Below the pieces are notes generated by a model. That model ran no database searches. It saw only the letters and a program-made list of their open reading frames with translations, and was not told the DNA's origin. Made by a program: the position numbers and the translations under genes. A stretch of 64,000 nucleotides of DNA, taken from the NCBI RefSeq assembly GCF_024713975.1, contig NC_091097.1, positions 7,558,861 through 7,622,860 of the forward strand, given 5' to 3'. Shown here one piece after another: positions 52,851 through 62,362 of the stretch (positions are counted from its first letter, which is position 1; each line of letters opens with the position of its first letter). The DNA comes from Paralichthys olivaceus (lineage: Eukaryota > Chordata > Actinopteri > Pleuronectiformes > Paralichthyidae).

Positions 52851-52947
<97 letters not shown>

Positions 52948-55900
52948 CATCCCCACCGTCTCTTCATCCCACTGTGTCTGCACACAGAGGGAGATTCAGT
53001 GGCCTGGTTTCCATGGCAACCAGGCCGAGTGTACCAGCTAGCTCCACCGTTGGCTGATTGTGGCTCTCGTGTATTTGTGTGTGTGTGGTGAGTGACTGTG
53101 CAATTGCGTGGGTGTGTGTGAGACTGTAAAGCCTATACAGGGCTCTGCTTTGAGTTCCTCAAGGAGAGGCTAAAATGGGCTGTATGTACAAAAACCTATA
53201 GAGTGCCTGTGTTCTTCTTTTTCTTTAATTAAAGCCAGTTTTCTTTTTTTTAATCTTAACAAGGATTCAGGAATAACGCTCATGTGTAGTACCACTAATA
53301 GGCACTTCATACGTTCAATGGCCGAGTCGCTAAATTAATTTCTGGATTATGTGCGGCATTTCCACTGTTTGAAATCCCTGCTCGTTCCACTGCCGGCCAT
53401 AATGAGGGAAATGCTGCGCAATAGCTTGACACTGGGAGGATGTATATCTCAGGAGGCGTTAAATCATCCTTTCTATGGTTAATGAGTTCCTCAAAGAGTC
53501 AGAGTGATTATGAATCCTGTCTAACCTGCAGGCCCCAGTGCATGTGGTCTTCCAGCACCGCGAGTCGCAGAAGGATAAGGTGGACGGATGGGTGGTGTGT
53601 GCAGGCAGGATGCAGCTATAACCTTTAGAAACCACAGGAGAGTTCAGCTCCCTGTGTTCGCCAACAGTGCTAGGATTTTTTCTCTTCTTTTTTTCTCAAA
53701 AGCAACACCAGCGCTGAAGAGGTAAATGTCATTCAGCACGGGGCAAATCATTTCTTCTCACAAATGAAGAGGTCAGACGGAAAAAAGGGGGGACTCATTT
53801 AGCCGTGACACGGTGTGGCTTTGAGAAATGTCATGTCCAGACAAGGACTGCTCAGCGGGTCCAGGGCGTGAGGCCTTAAACCCGGCCTCCTGAAGTCCCT
53901 GAGGAGAGGAGATGTTCCTGTCTGAGGACGAAAGCCTTGTTGACCCGTCCCAAACGAGAAAGTTAATCCTAGCCGATGGAAGACTGACATGTTTTACTAG
54001 CTCTCTCCCAATCAATGCTTCTACAACTGCAGAGCAGGGCGGGGTCAGGGTCAGCGTGGGGGGTGAGTCGAACACCTGGGGACTGATAATCAGTATCTGA
54101 GCCCTGAAGGAATCTCTGCTCGTGTCTCTCCGCTCCGCCACTGTGACAATATTGCTGTGCACAGCTGTAGTCACAAGGGTTTACTGCTGATGTTATCAAA
54201 GCCATTTCAATGTGTCAGATACAGAGCAGACTGTGGGCTGCTGGGACAAGCATGGGTGCAGAGAGGGAGAGCCATCGTTTTTAAAGACAGGAAAATAGAA
54301 GCTTTTCATTTTTTTTGTCACAGTGTAAAAATTGAGAAACAAACTGGGACATGAAGAAATACCGAGGTGAGAACTGTCAGGGAAATAACGGATACAATTG
54401 CAAATGAGATGCCTTCAACTCTGAAGTATGATCAATTTTCCACTAATCACAGGAGCCAGAAGGTTTTCTATTTCAAAGATTATTTTCATTCCTGCTTGCA
54501 TTACACCTCATATATAAAAGTCTCAGGCATGTTTAGGGGACTGATATATATGATAAATAAGAATCAGAATCTATCACAAACCGAATCTGTCATGCCACAA
54601 ATATTTCATGTATCCCTGTCTGTCAGAAATTCCTACAGGAGATTTTACTTTTAAACAAACAAATAACGCAAAATAGAAGAAAAACTCCAGAACAAACATC
54701 CAGGGATCACAGTGTTTAAAGGTTATTTCATTGTTTTGTCCAAGTAACTTTTTAAAGGTGTTTTATTAATATGTGTAAATTGTTGAATGTTGGATATACA
54801 ATAAAAGTTAAATAAAATAATCTTAAGTCTGGGAGGAGATGAAACTAATTTAAAGGATGCAAATGTTAATAAGGAGCCAGTGAACTCTCAGCATTAAAAG
54901 TGCTCACTCTGACTCCATTAAACTTTCACATGACTCTTCATTAAATAAGTTAAGAGGAAGTGGAGGCTGAGCTCTCCGAGGGGAGGATTAAGAGTTACAC
55001 GTTACCTGTCGGACAAAGCTGTTGGAGGTGGTGTCGGAGGAGGTGCTTCCGTCCGAGCGCTTGAATCGGCCCTTCCGCTTGGCGTACTTTCCCTGAAACC
55101 AGAGGGGGTTGGAGGGCGGGCAGGGGGCAAGAGAGAAGAAGAACACAAAGAAAGTTTAATGGTGCTGATCCATTATATCTTGATGTATTTATTTGTAAAA
55201 CCAGAGAGCATGATGACCACAAACAATTGGTGTAACATTTTGTAAAAGCCTCTGAATATGATCAGGCGGTCAGATGGAGGCAGAGATAAAGCAGCACGAG
55301 TCCCAGACTGTTCAGGAAGTCGACCAGAGAAGATTCGTGACCGTGAACAGGCTTCATTACTTGTCATTTTTCATGTTCTGATGCAAACTGGGACCTTGTA
55401 ATCTGATTGGCAGCCCCCTGGCAAACGGCCTATCCGGGTTGGGCAGAGGCCACACATTGCATTATGGTCCCACTCTGCCCACATCGCCATGGTTACACGA
55501 TGCCGACTAATCACATTTGTTGGCAATCAGAAGACTGGCTGTGTTGTTCGAGAAGAGAACAGCTGGTTAGGAAAATGCAGCAGCACAGAATAATGCTTAG
55601 AAAGACAAACACAGCATGTTAACGTACAGAACATGTCACCACATCTAGCATGGTTACCACATCTATTACCCACGAAACACCTGTGTTCTTCTGCTCTCTC
55701 ATGAGAAGGGGGGGTATAGCTCAGTGGTAGAGCATTTGACTGCCGATCAAGAGGTCTCTGGTTTTAACTCCGGATGCCCCCTGGTTTCCTGTTGCATGAT
55801 TTGCTTTAATAGCAGGAAGGAAGCAGGTGGTTTTGGTTTTTCATCTTTAATCCTGTTTACTACACATTGCCTGATCAATGTAGGACTGCTTACTTAATTT

Positions 55901-58900
55901 AAAAAAATACCTCTTGTATTTAAAGCTCAAATCTAATAAAATATCAAATAAAAACAGAGGAAACCAAATGAGAAAATACCCATCACAGCTTCCCAGAGTG
56001 CAAAGTGACATCCTTCGCCACCAGTACAAAACCCAAAGATATTTAATATACAGAAATAAAATCCAGAATAAAAGAGCATGAACATGGAAAGGTGGCACGT
56101 TTAGGAACTTTTTTGTCCCATGAATGACTGAAATAGATATTCAGTGAGTACATTTTAAATACAGGAACATTATGTACAAGTGGCTCTTTTGTTTTTCATT
56201 CAGTCTGCAAAACACCTGTGATTTAAATCTAGCCTTATCTAGCTAAGGAGACATCTCATTAACTAACTCGACAACACACTAAACATTTTCCCAAATGGAT
56301 TACAGGCTTTATACGTTCAATGAGATCTATAACAGAAGCAAATTCCAGTGATTGTTATGCCACACTGACTGGCTGGTGCCATATGTTACAAAAAAGTGTT
56401 GAATATCAAGTCACAGGTCTGGTTCTAATTGGTTCTTAGAGAGAAATTAAAAATAATTTTCAGGACATGTTTAGGGGAATGATATTTATGATAAATTTGG
56501 TGTCGATCCAAATAAAATGTGGATCTAATGAAGTCAAAAGTGGTTTCATAAGGGAACTGTTGGGCCTCGGTCTAGTTTTCAAATATTATGTAGCTGACAT
56601 TAGAGGAAACAAAATAAGAAATGTTTTATCTTATTATTACAGGGACGCTTTAGAGAACATTATCACTCAGATCAATGAGAAACTGTTACTTTCATCAACA
56701 AGTGTTCACACATACTGGATTGTAGCAAACCAACCAGCTCCCAACTCTTCAAGCTGCATACACACATGTAAACACTGAATAAAACCTGTCAGTGCCTCAA
56801 ACCTCAATGTCTGAATTTGTGTTCCTGGGTCAGCAGGCGAGATCCAGAGACAACTAAACTACCTGCCAACAGTGATCACTCCTGGGCTCATTGTCACATC
56901 ATGTGCAACAGTTCCGACCGAGGCCCAGTGAGGCTGCCTTTAAACAAACATGCCCTGTAACACCAGCACCGACTGGTGCGAACAAAAAGAAAAACAACCA
57001 CACTGCAGCTGAGAGGTTTAACAGATGAGAAGAAAAACAAATCTGCTGCACGCTACTCCTGAAAAACAGAGCTGATGGATTCACTTCAATTTCATTTTAA
57101 AAAATCCGGTAGAGCATAATAATGTATCATCCAAGAATTTGAGTGATGCTTGATTAAAAGCTGCTGGACCGAACCACTGATGTTCTGTCATAGGAGGTAA
57201 GGTAGTTCTTAACACGCTGATGTATGTATGAAGTGCTTGTTTTTAATTTGTTATTTGTTCCTATAGAAACGGGGTGAAATGTCATAATTGACAGCTGAGA
57301 CTGGCTCACGATTGGTTGAGCACGTGTTTGGGCAGGACCTCGATACCACGGCTCCATCCTCTGACCACTACGCAGACTCTGGCTCCAAATGGCATCATCA
57401 TTGGCAAGATGGCGGCGTTCTTATACGCAGTATATTTGCTTCATTCCTGGCTAGTGGGAGGAAGTGGAGCTGTAATTACAATCGATGGGTAACAGTTTAG
57501 AAAATATCAGGATATACCAATCAGACAATGACGATGGATCACTGCCTTGTTCTTTTAAACCGAGCAGTTATTGATTATGAAGACAAAGTTTGTGAAGCTT
57601 TTGGAATTCCGCAGTTTTTTGCTGTTATTATTCAGTTTGCAAATGTGATCTGATCTGGATCTAATCCACAAATAAAGACAATATGCTTTAGTTAATACCA
57701 CACAAATGAAGAAAAGCATAGGAGGGCAAACAGGCAAAGCTAAATGCTTTTTTATTTTGAAACAATGCCGTTTCGTTATATATTGAAACATAATTGGTGA
57801 ATAAATGATCTGTAGTTCATGTCGCTAATGTAACTGGTCGAATGCATTACTACATGATATGACGTCATTTTCATAGTGGCGTCCTCATGACACATCATAC
57901 CATATCATCAGAAATTATTTTCTTGCTCATGTCTCTAGTTTGTGCATGACATCATATTCTGCCTTATCCTGCGAATTAATGAATATCATATTATTTTGAA
58001 ATCACTTAGTCACCCTCTCCAGCTTTTACACAAATCAGCAATTGTTGCCCGTATGTTTTGGGCCCTGTTTTCCTTGAGGCATGTTTCACATCAGCAGGTA
58101 CGTCTTGTGAATAGCAAATCACAAATAAGCTCTAACCCACATCTACAATCTGATTTTATTGATGTTGCCAACTCCTGCATCCAATTAGCTTGCGTTGATG
58201 TCATTAGCCTCGAAGTTCTTCCTCTTGTTTTAAACCGACACTGCGAATGTTTGCAGTGATTTGTGTTTTGAAACAGATTGTTCATTAATCATTCTAAATT
58301 AGATGATGTTTTCAGACATTTGTGAAAGGAGGTTATACAAGTTTTTTCAAGGTTTGCTTGGGACAGAAGGACGGGATGGATTCAGGAGACCTATCGAATC
58401 TAATGGATTTTATTTTAGAAGAATCATTTCTTAAATTCTTAAGTCTGTCTAAAACAATAGTCACATGTCTTGTAATCATTACTCCTGTTTACACTGGTCA
58501 TTAAGAGATGCCCTCCTAATGTGCTTTCAGTGTGAGTGATGGGCGAGAAGGTCTAAGGTCTTGGTTCTGTGTAAAAATGTTCAATTGTTTTTTGATCTGA
58601 GACTTTAACGGAGCAATTTACACAAATTATTTTGATATCTTCCAAAGTTACAGGGTTTTTAGTTCATCATTTCCTCTTTGTGTTACTCTCTGTTCTTTGC
58701 AGGTCAACAGGGATATACCAACTCAGGCTGCTGAAGCCTCATAACTCACAGATAAACTAAACACTGTGGATGTCCTCCCCCTATATTAAAAGTGTTAGGA
58801 TCTTTTAACAGGAGGAACAATTGTAGCAACCGAAAATAGTTTCAACAATAATATGAGCAGCTGGTTGTCACTTGAATGTAGTTTGTGTAACTGTAACAGA

Positions 58901-61340
58901 ACTGCACACACTGCAGATTGATCACATGTGAATCAGACCACCTGCACATCTAAGCAGGTCCATCGGATCGCAATCTGTCACACCTGCAGTGGCAGGCTGT
59001 GTGGCAAGTACAAATACAGACCACAAAGTACCACAGGGGTCGTCCACTACCCAGGATGTTGGTGGTTCGATCCCAGACCCCTATAGACAGCACTAAGAAG
59101 TATCCTTGGGCAAGATTCTCAAACCCAAATTGTCCCAGAGAGCTTTGAGTTGTTGATCAATCCAGGTTTACTATAAACTGTGACTATCCTAAGACTCAAA
59201 CAAATCTCAAGTTCATCTGAAAAACGAAAACAAATCTGAACACACCCCAATTATCAAGATCTTATCCACCGACGTGTTAAGTGAAGGGCGTCACTTCAAA
59301 GTTGCAGAACTTGAAACTTGACTTTTGGCACTTAAAGCAGTTATTTTATTTTTCACCTCTGCTTGTGATTTAGACGACATGATCACACTGTGGATTTGAT
59401 TTCAGCCCGTTAGATGATCTGCCTCGTTCCGCGAGAGGTGTTGCTCCGCCACCAAGAAATCTCACCAATTACGCTGCTAAATAAAATGTTGGAATAGAAA
59501 TGAAGCCCTGACTATTAAAACAATTCCCTGTTGATAGAAATATAATTTTCTTCAAGGATTTGATGGTGACAGTTTATACTAAATTTAACATGATTTCACA
59601 TAACGTGTGTGTGAGGGTGCTAGTAGACGTGTGTGTGTGTGTGTGTGTGTGTGAGATTACTGGTGTCTCTCTCTACGATCAGTGCCATGATGGGACGAGT
59701 TCCTGTTAGCAAAGGGCAGGGAAATGCCAGAGGAAAGATGATGGGGAGGCTTCCTCTCGGTAAACATCCTCCCAGATTAACAGTATAATTAAAGAGGTAG
59801 TTGTGAGGGGGTAGGGGGCTTTAAACTGGTGTGTGTATGTGTGTGTGTGTGTGTGTGTGTTTGTGGAGGGAGGTTGATGGTGAGGTTTATGATATCACGA
59901 CCACCAGAGTACACTTCACTTCAGCCGTAATGTTCCAATGCCTTAGAGAACCACTATGATCTGCAACCTGATGCCGATGATCAACAGACACAATCTCTCG
60001 TCCCCACCCCCCAGGCCATGAATTCTCAGTTAATTTCTTCTTCTGTGGTGCGGCGGCGGGCACACTGAGTAGAAAACTCAAACCATCTTCTTCAGGATAT
60101 TAGAAATGCGGTTTTCCTGCTCATCTCTCTACAGCAAGTTACAAATGCGCATATAGCAGCGTGAGCCACAATAGGTCTGCATGAACTTTATATCTAATTG
60201 ATCAAAGATGCCACACACACACATGCACAACAGACACACACACGTACACGCACACCAATTCCTGCTGCCTGGCACAAGGAGGGGGGTCCATCTGTTTCTC
60301 GGCCTTGGAGCAGATAAAGATCTGATTTCTAAAAACACCCAGGATGAGGTGAGGTGGCGGGAGCAGGATGAAGACAGTGGGACATCCAGAGTGGATGCAG
60401 GGGGAATAGGGGAGCGCTGAGGGGGGAGGAGAGAGGCTGAGAGAGAGCTGGGAGATGTGGGAGTAAAAGAGGAGTGAGAGAGGGACTTGGCATGGTTGGA
60501 AGCGCTGGTTATCTGTGGTGCGGTGTTGTGTGAGGTTTTTCTTTTTTCCCGTCTCCAGAGAGACAATGACTGAGCTCAGCGTGGGTGTGTTTGTTCTAGA
60601 TATTCTCATCATGTTTTTTCTTTCTTTCTTTTTTTGATTCTGACTGAACATGCCCACGACACCATGTCACATCCTAAAAAGCTGCAGTTTATTTGTGGCC
60701 GTGAAAACACTGACACCATGAAAATAAAAGTGAAGGGACGTCACTGGATATGAAATCAACTCACGAGTTAAATTAAACAAAAGGTGGAAAACCAAATTAT
60801 GAAACAAGACTTCAATCATCACCCAACAAAACACGATTCAACTACTTTATAATAACTGCTCCCTTTACGTTGGAACACTGTTCTCTCAAATGTAATTTCA
60901 ACTCAAATCCAGCTCTTCTCCATAACATCTACTTGGTTGATGAGAGAACCAGCGTTACATCATATCCTCACCTACATGCACACTTACTGTAACCGACACA
61001 CTTACCTTGCCACACAGTGACAGAAGGATGTGTGAAATGATAAATCTGAATTGAAATGATGTAAAACTGCATCACATCATTCATTCATTGCTTCCCGATC
61101 AAATCCTAAATCACATGCAGGCTCAAATCAGTGCGAAAGAAAAAGCGTCGGGAGGAACAACCTGTTAATCCTCAGAAGTGGAATGGATGCTGTCAGAATA
61201 GATGAGAGCACAGAGCAGACTTTGTGTTCCTCTGTGTCTCCTCCTCTCACCTGTGTGTGTGGATGATGGTCGAACATGTCCATTTGGATCTCCTGGGTTG
61301 AGGTCGAAGGCGTCCTGGACATACTACTTTTCTGTACCAT
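31948..61340 (-). CDS. cacnb1: Voltage-dependent L-type calcium channel subunit beta-1, complete, 14 coding exons (670 aa long form with exon 7A)
   Basis: Exons: 61251-61340, 55006-55092, 45122-45241, 44796-44918, 44231-44367, 43463-43530, 41991-42151 (7A) or 41449-41468 (7B), 38707-38787, 38228-38286, 38025-38134, 35456-35607, 34223-34318, 33923-34108 and 31948-32490. Phases close: 670 aa with 7A, 623 with 7B. The N-terminus MVQKSSMSR is diagnostic of beta-1. An SH3 domain (about 100-186) follows, then the variable HOOK (187-262) and the guanylate-kinase-like domain (about 265-475), with [18 protein letters not shown], the alpha-interaction pocket around [33 protein letters not shown] and [19 protein letters not shown]. 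The tail ends EWGRDVYIR like mammalian beta-1b. Beta-1 binds the AID helix of CaV1 alpha-1, brings it to the membrane and is essential for skeletal excitation-contraction coupling. Nothing is broken. Confidence 0.96.
32362..32385 (-). repeat. Poly-glutamine run in cacnb1 last exon
   Basis: Eight consecutive Gln codons (seven CAG, one CAA) in the beta-1b-type tail, after GGKS and before TYLRSS. It is an unstable-type trinucleotide run in frame. From memory the human tail has no such run at this place. Confidence 0.85.
32662..32685 (+). repeat. (CA)n microsatellite
   Basis: A short CA run in the cacnb1 intron between coding exons 13 and 14, followed by looser CACTCACA-type sequence to about 32720. 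Confidence 0.85.
33827..34108 (-). CDS. cacnb1: cacnb1 alternative last coding exon encoding the beta-1a (skeletal muscle) C-terminus
   Basis: If the donor at 33922/33921 is not used, exon 13 reads straight on for 31 codons ([10 protein letters not shown]...VEEHAL) to a stop at 33827-33829. The mammalian skeletal isoform beta-1a ends with the same [10 protein letters not shown] start and a closely similar short tail ending in EHAM. With exon 7A the protein would be 521 aa, close to the human beta-1a length of 523-524. The beta-1a tail is known to be needed for DHPR-RyR1 coupling in muscle. The choice is therefore between splicing to the 31948-32490 exon (beta-1b-like) and retention with an upstream poly(A) site. 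No clear AATAAA follows closely. Confidence 0.85.
   Translation of the reverse strand, partial: ELFDIILDENQLEDACEHLADYLEAYWKATHPPSSNPPNPLLNRTMATAALAASPEPVSNLQVQVLTSLRRNMDLWPDMDGLANDGKVEEHAL
34960..35178 (-). mobile_element. Decayed relic of the 19927-type MITE
   Basis: CTCAAACACTTCACCCACCCCTCCATC...GTAGTGGTGAGTAGA...GTGAACTATC is the reverse-complement counterpart of the left part of the element at 19927 (GATAGTTCACTC...CTACTCACCACCATGTCGATAGAGGGGTGGGTGGAGTGTTTGAG). The far terminus is not recognisable. It lies in a cacnb1 intron. Confidence 0.5.
37395..37650 (+). repeat. Interspersed repeat family R1, copy 2
   Basis: It contains TATATAAAGATGGACTACATGAC, CTCTCACTAGTGACTGGCTGCAG, GAGACTGACTAACTTCAGAGG, CACAAGATGGCAGCGTTCG and GATGTGGGAGGAAGTAGAGACGC, matching 15860-16407 in order but with an internal deletion. 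It lies in a cacnb1 intron. Confidence 0.6.
37812..37856 (+). repeat. (CTAT)n-(TA)n compound microsatellite
   Basis: Four CTAT units, then CTACTG, then about 12 TA units. Confidence 0.9.
38340..38640 (-). repeat. Interspersed repeat family R3, copy 3, with DR1-like hormone-response motifs
   Basis: The plus strand shows GACCTTTGACCT (38379-38390) and GACCTTTGATCTTTGACC (about 38600-38617), i.e. AGGTCAAAGGTC on the minus strand, at the two ends of a repeat that shares a core with 29905-30130. It lies between cacnb1 exons 8 and 9. Confidence 0.6.
40300..41000 (+). repeat. Diverged tandem array (period about 170-220 bp) in cacnb1 intron
   Basis: GCTCCAGTTTAATACT occurs at 40389 and 40571, with the decayed forms TTCCAGATTAATACT at 40791 and CCTCAAGTTGTCAC at 40961. 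A second marker, CCCTGTTTG(T/C)(G/A)TTTAA...TTAAATAAT, precedes units at about 40316, 40731 and 40905. It is AT-rich and non-coding, between exon 7B and exon 8. Confidence 0.55.
41449..41468 (-). CDS. cacnb1: cacnb1 exon 7B (20-nt micro-exon)
   Basis: 20 nt coding A-KQKQKS, the residues of the mammalian short exon 7 (ASAKQKQKS). It is flanked by a GGCCCAG acceptor with a weak pyrimidine tract and a strong GTGAGTG donor. It lies downstream of 7A in transcription order and is its mutually exclusive partner. Confidence 0.88.
41991..42151 (-). CDS. cacnb1: cacnb1 exon 7A (long HOOK exon, beta-1a/muscle type)
   Basis: 161 nt; it completes one split codon and adds 53 residues ending in HRLPFFKK. 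Mammalian exon 7A of beta-1a likewise ends with a PFFKK motif before the GK domain. The acceptor is preceded by a very long pyrimidine tract. Length mod 3 equals that of exon 7B (2), so exactly one of the pair must be used to stay in frame with exon 8. Confidence 0.9.
42165..42660 (-). promoter_or_regulatory. Long polypyrimidine region upstream of cacnb1 exon 7A
   Basis: On the transcribed (minus) strand, the about 490 bases before the 7A acceptor are dominated by CT, TCTT and CTCC words; the plus strand reads GAGAGAGAAGGAGAAGAGG and similar. Such tracts bind PTB-type repressors that control muscle- and neuron-specific exons. This is inference, not proof, of regulation. Confidence 0.4.
46455..46500 (-). 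repeat. tRNA-like B-box relic
   Basis: The minus strand reads ACTCGGGTTCGATTCCAGAGG, a perfect Pol III B-box (GGTTCGATTCC) inside a T-arm-like stem, but no convincing A-box or acceptor stem is seen. It is probably a tRNA or tRNA-derived SINE fragment. Confidence 0.35.
46755..46865 (+). repeat. R2-family repeat fragment
   Basis: GACAAGGGGACTGTTGGGCCTCGGTGGAGGCAGATGGC matches the 3' part of the R2 repeat (GGGACTGTTGGG...GGCAGAG). It lies in a large cacnb1 intron. Confidence 0.5.
50658..50681 (+). repeat. (CA)n microsatellite
   Basis: About 12 CA units, followed by AGAGAAACACCCACACAC. Confidence 0.9.
50890..51065 (+). repeat. (GT)n/(GA)n microsatellite cluster
   Basis: GT units at 50890-50917 run directly into GA units to about 50945, with further loose GT-rich sequence to 51065. 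It shares its region with the much longer CA tract 80 bases downstream. Confidence 0.85.
51147..51239 (+). repeat. Long (CA)n microsatellite (about 46 units)
   Basis: 93 bases of CA with one CAAA interruption near 51227, in the cacnb1 intron between coding exons 2 and 3. Apparent open frames over it (poly Thr-His or Cys-Val) are artefacts of the repeat. Confidence 0.97.
51523..51580 (+). repeat. (CT)n-rich low-complexity tract
   Basis: CTCTCTCTCTTCCCCCCTCTCTCTC followed by ATCTCT variants; a pyrimidine-only strand capable of triplex formation. Confidence 0.8.
52852..52946 (+). repeat. Long uninterrupted (CA)n microsatellite (about 47 units)
   Basis: 95 bases of perfect ACAC repeat in the same cacnb1 intron as the tract at 51147. 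Open frames across it on both strands are not genes. Confidence 0.97.
55710..55782 (+). pseudogene. tRNA-Cys-derived locus with anticodon GCC (changed identity or pseudogene)
   Basis: It is identical in architecture to the tRNA-Cys at 23371 (acceptor GGGGGTA/TGCCCCC, T discriminator, same D arm and anticodon stem), but the anticodon loop reads CTGCCGA, giving anticodon GCC (55742-55744), which would read glycine codons. The T loop is TTTTAACT, 8 nt instead of 7, breaking the TTCRANY B-box. No T4 run follows closely. It is most likely a pseudogene in the cacnb1 intron between exons 1 and 2. Confidence 0.75.
56455..56620 (+). repeat. R2-family repeat fragment
   Basis: ACATGTTTAGGGGAATGATATTTATGATAAATTTGGTGTCGATCC and GGGAACTGTTGGGCCTCGGTC match the R2 family order. 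A shorter related piece (CATGTTTAGGGGACTGATAT) lies at 54529-54575. Confidence 0.5.
57285..57480 (+). repeat. Interspersed repeat family R1, copy 3
   Basis: GACAGCTGAGACTGGCTCACGATTGGTTG, GGCAAGATGGCGGCGTTC and CTGGCTAGTGGGAGGAAGTGGAG match copy 1 at 16200-16390. It lies in the first cacnb1 intron. Confidence 0.6.
59030..59165 (+). repeat. tRNA-derived-like interspersed repeat fragment
   Basis: It contains a perfect B-box-like word (GGTTCGATCCC, about 59064-59074) followed by AAGTATCCTTGGGCAAGATTCTCAAACCC, a word order I recognise as typical of a widespread fish repeat. It is a fragment with no coding capacity. Confidence 0.5.
59629..59653 (+). repeat. (GT)n microsatellite
   Basis: About 12 GT units. 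A second GT run of about 16 units with one interruption lies at 59829-59862. Both are in the first cacnb1 intron. Confidence 0.9.
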
Positions 61341-61640
61341 TGATTTAACTTTGTTTCAAAATATATTCTCAGCTTCCTGTGTTTATGATGCTGTCGACAG
61401 ACTCCTCATCGTCTTCCTCTTCTTCGGGTTTTCTCTCTGGTGGGAGGATGGTGGAGCCGCTGCTGTGTCTGTGAGCTGGTAGAATAACAGCTGCCTCCCT
61501 CCAGCCTGGAGCTTTACACACCGGAGCGCCGGGCTCTTGACGCCGTCAAGTCTGCGGAATTGACGCAACTGCTGCTTTCAAAATAAACGTCAGTGAAAAG
61601 GTGAACAAAAGAGGGCAGCAAGGGTTTGAATTACACCACG
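61341..61640 (-). promoter_or_regulatory. Putative cacnb1 5' UTR and promoter region
   Basis: Immediately upstream of the beta-1 start codon. It includes an E-box CAGCTG (about 61489) and a more CpG-rich patch at 61515-61570 followed upstream by TTTATTTTG. These would suit a muscle-expressed gene, but no start site can be fixed and a non-coding upstream exon is possible. Confidence 0.3.
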
Positions 61641-62298
61641 TTGAGGTGGTAGTACATTCATTTTCCTATTTCTACTTTTGCACTGGATAAGTTTGCAAAG
61701 ATATTATGGACGATCAATCAATCGAAGCAAAGCAATCACAAAAAGCATCAGAACAGCAAGGAAACAAATTCTAATCTAATGTCACTTGATCATAACATCC
61801 ATAAATCAGTCTAAATTGAAAAAAATATACATATATATGTTATATTATATTATAATATATTATCAATTTTGTATACCGCTTATCCTTTTAAGGGTCATGG
61901 GAACAGCTGATATTGGGTGACAAGTGGAGAAAGAAGAGAGAATACACATCATCTATTATGTTGAACTAGTATAGTACAGTACCGTATAGTTCCTACATTT
62001 CCTTTAGGGATCAATAAAATATCTATCTATCTATCTAGTATAGTATTGTATTGTATAGAATAGTACAAATTTTAGTTTCCACAGTATTAATATCAAATTT
62101 AAAAGCGACAGTATTCTAATGAAATATAAGTGAGGCAGTCCAGTTTCTGTCATGCTTTTATTTTGATGGCAGTATCCGGAAGCTACCGGTATGGTCATGT
62201 GGTTTTCTCACACACTCCAGCTGAGAACCGTGGTCCACGCCCCACTGAACAGACCCCTCCCTCATTTATCGATTGATGTGGGGGGGGACAACATCTGA

Positions 62299-62362
<64 letters not shown>

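Noticed and set aside
52724-53041. Open frames of 69-105 codons around the second CA tract
   Set aside because: Same repeat artefact; outside the (CA)n there is nothing protein-like.
60129-60657. Two overlapping 145-151 codon minus-strand frames rich in Ser, Pro and Leu
   Set aside because: They lie in a low-complexity pyrimidine-rich stretch of the first cacnb1 intron, with no domain, phase-compatible neighbours or initiation context.
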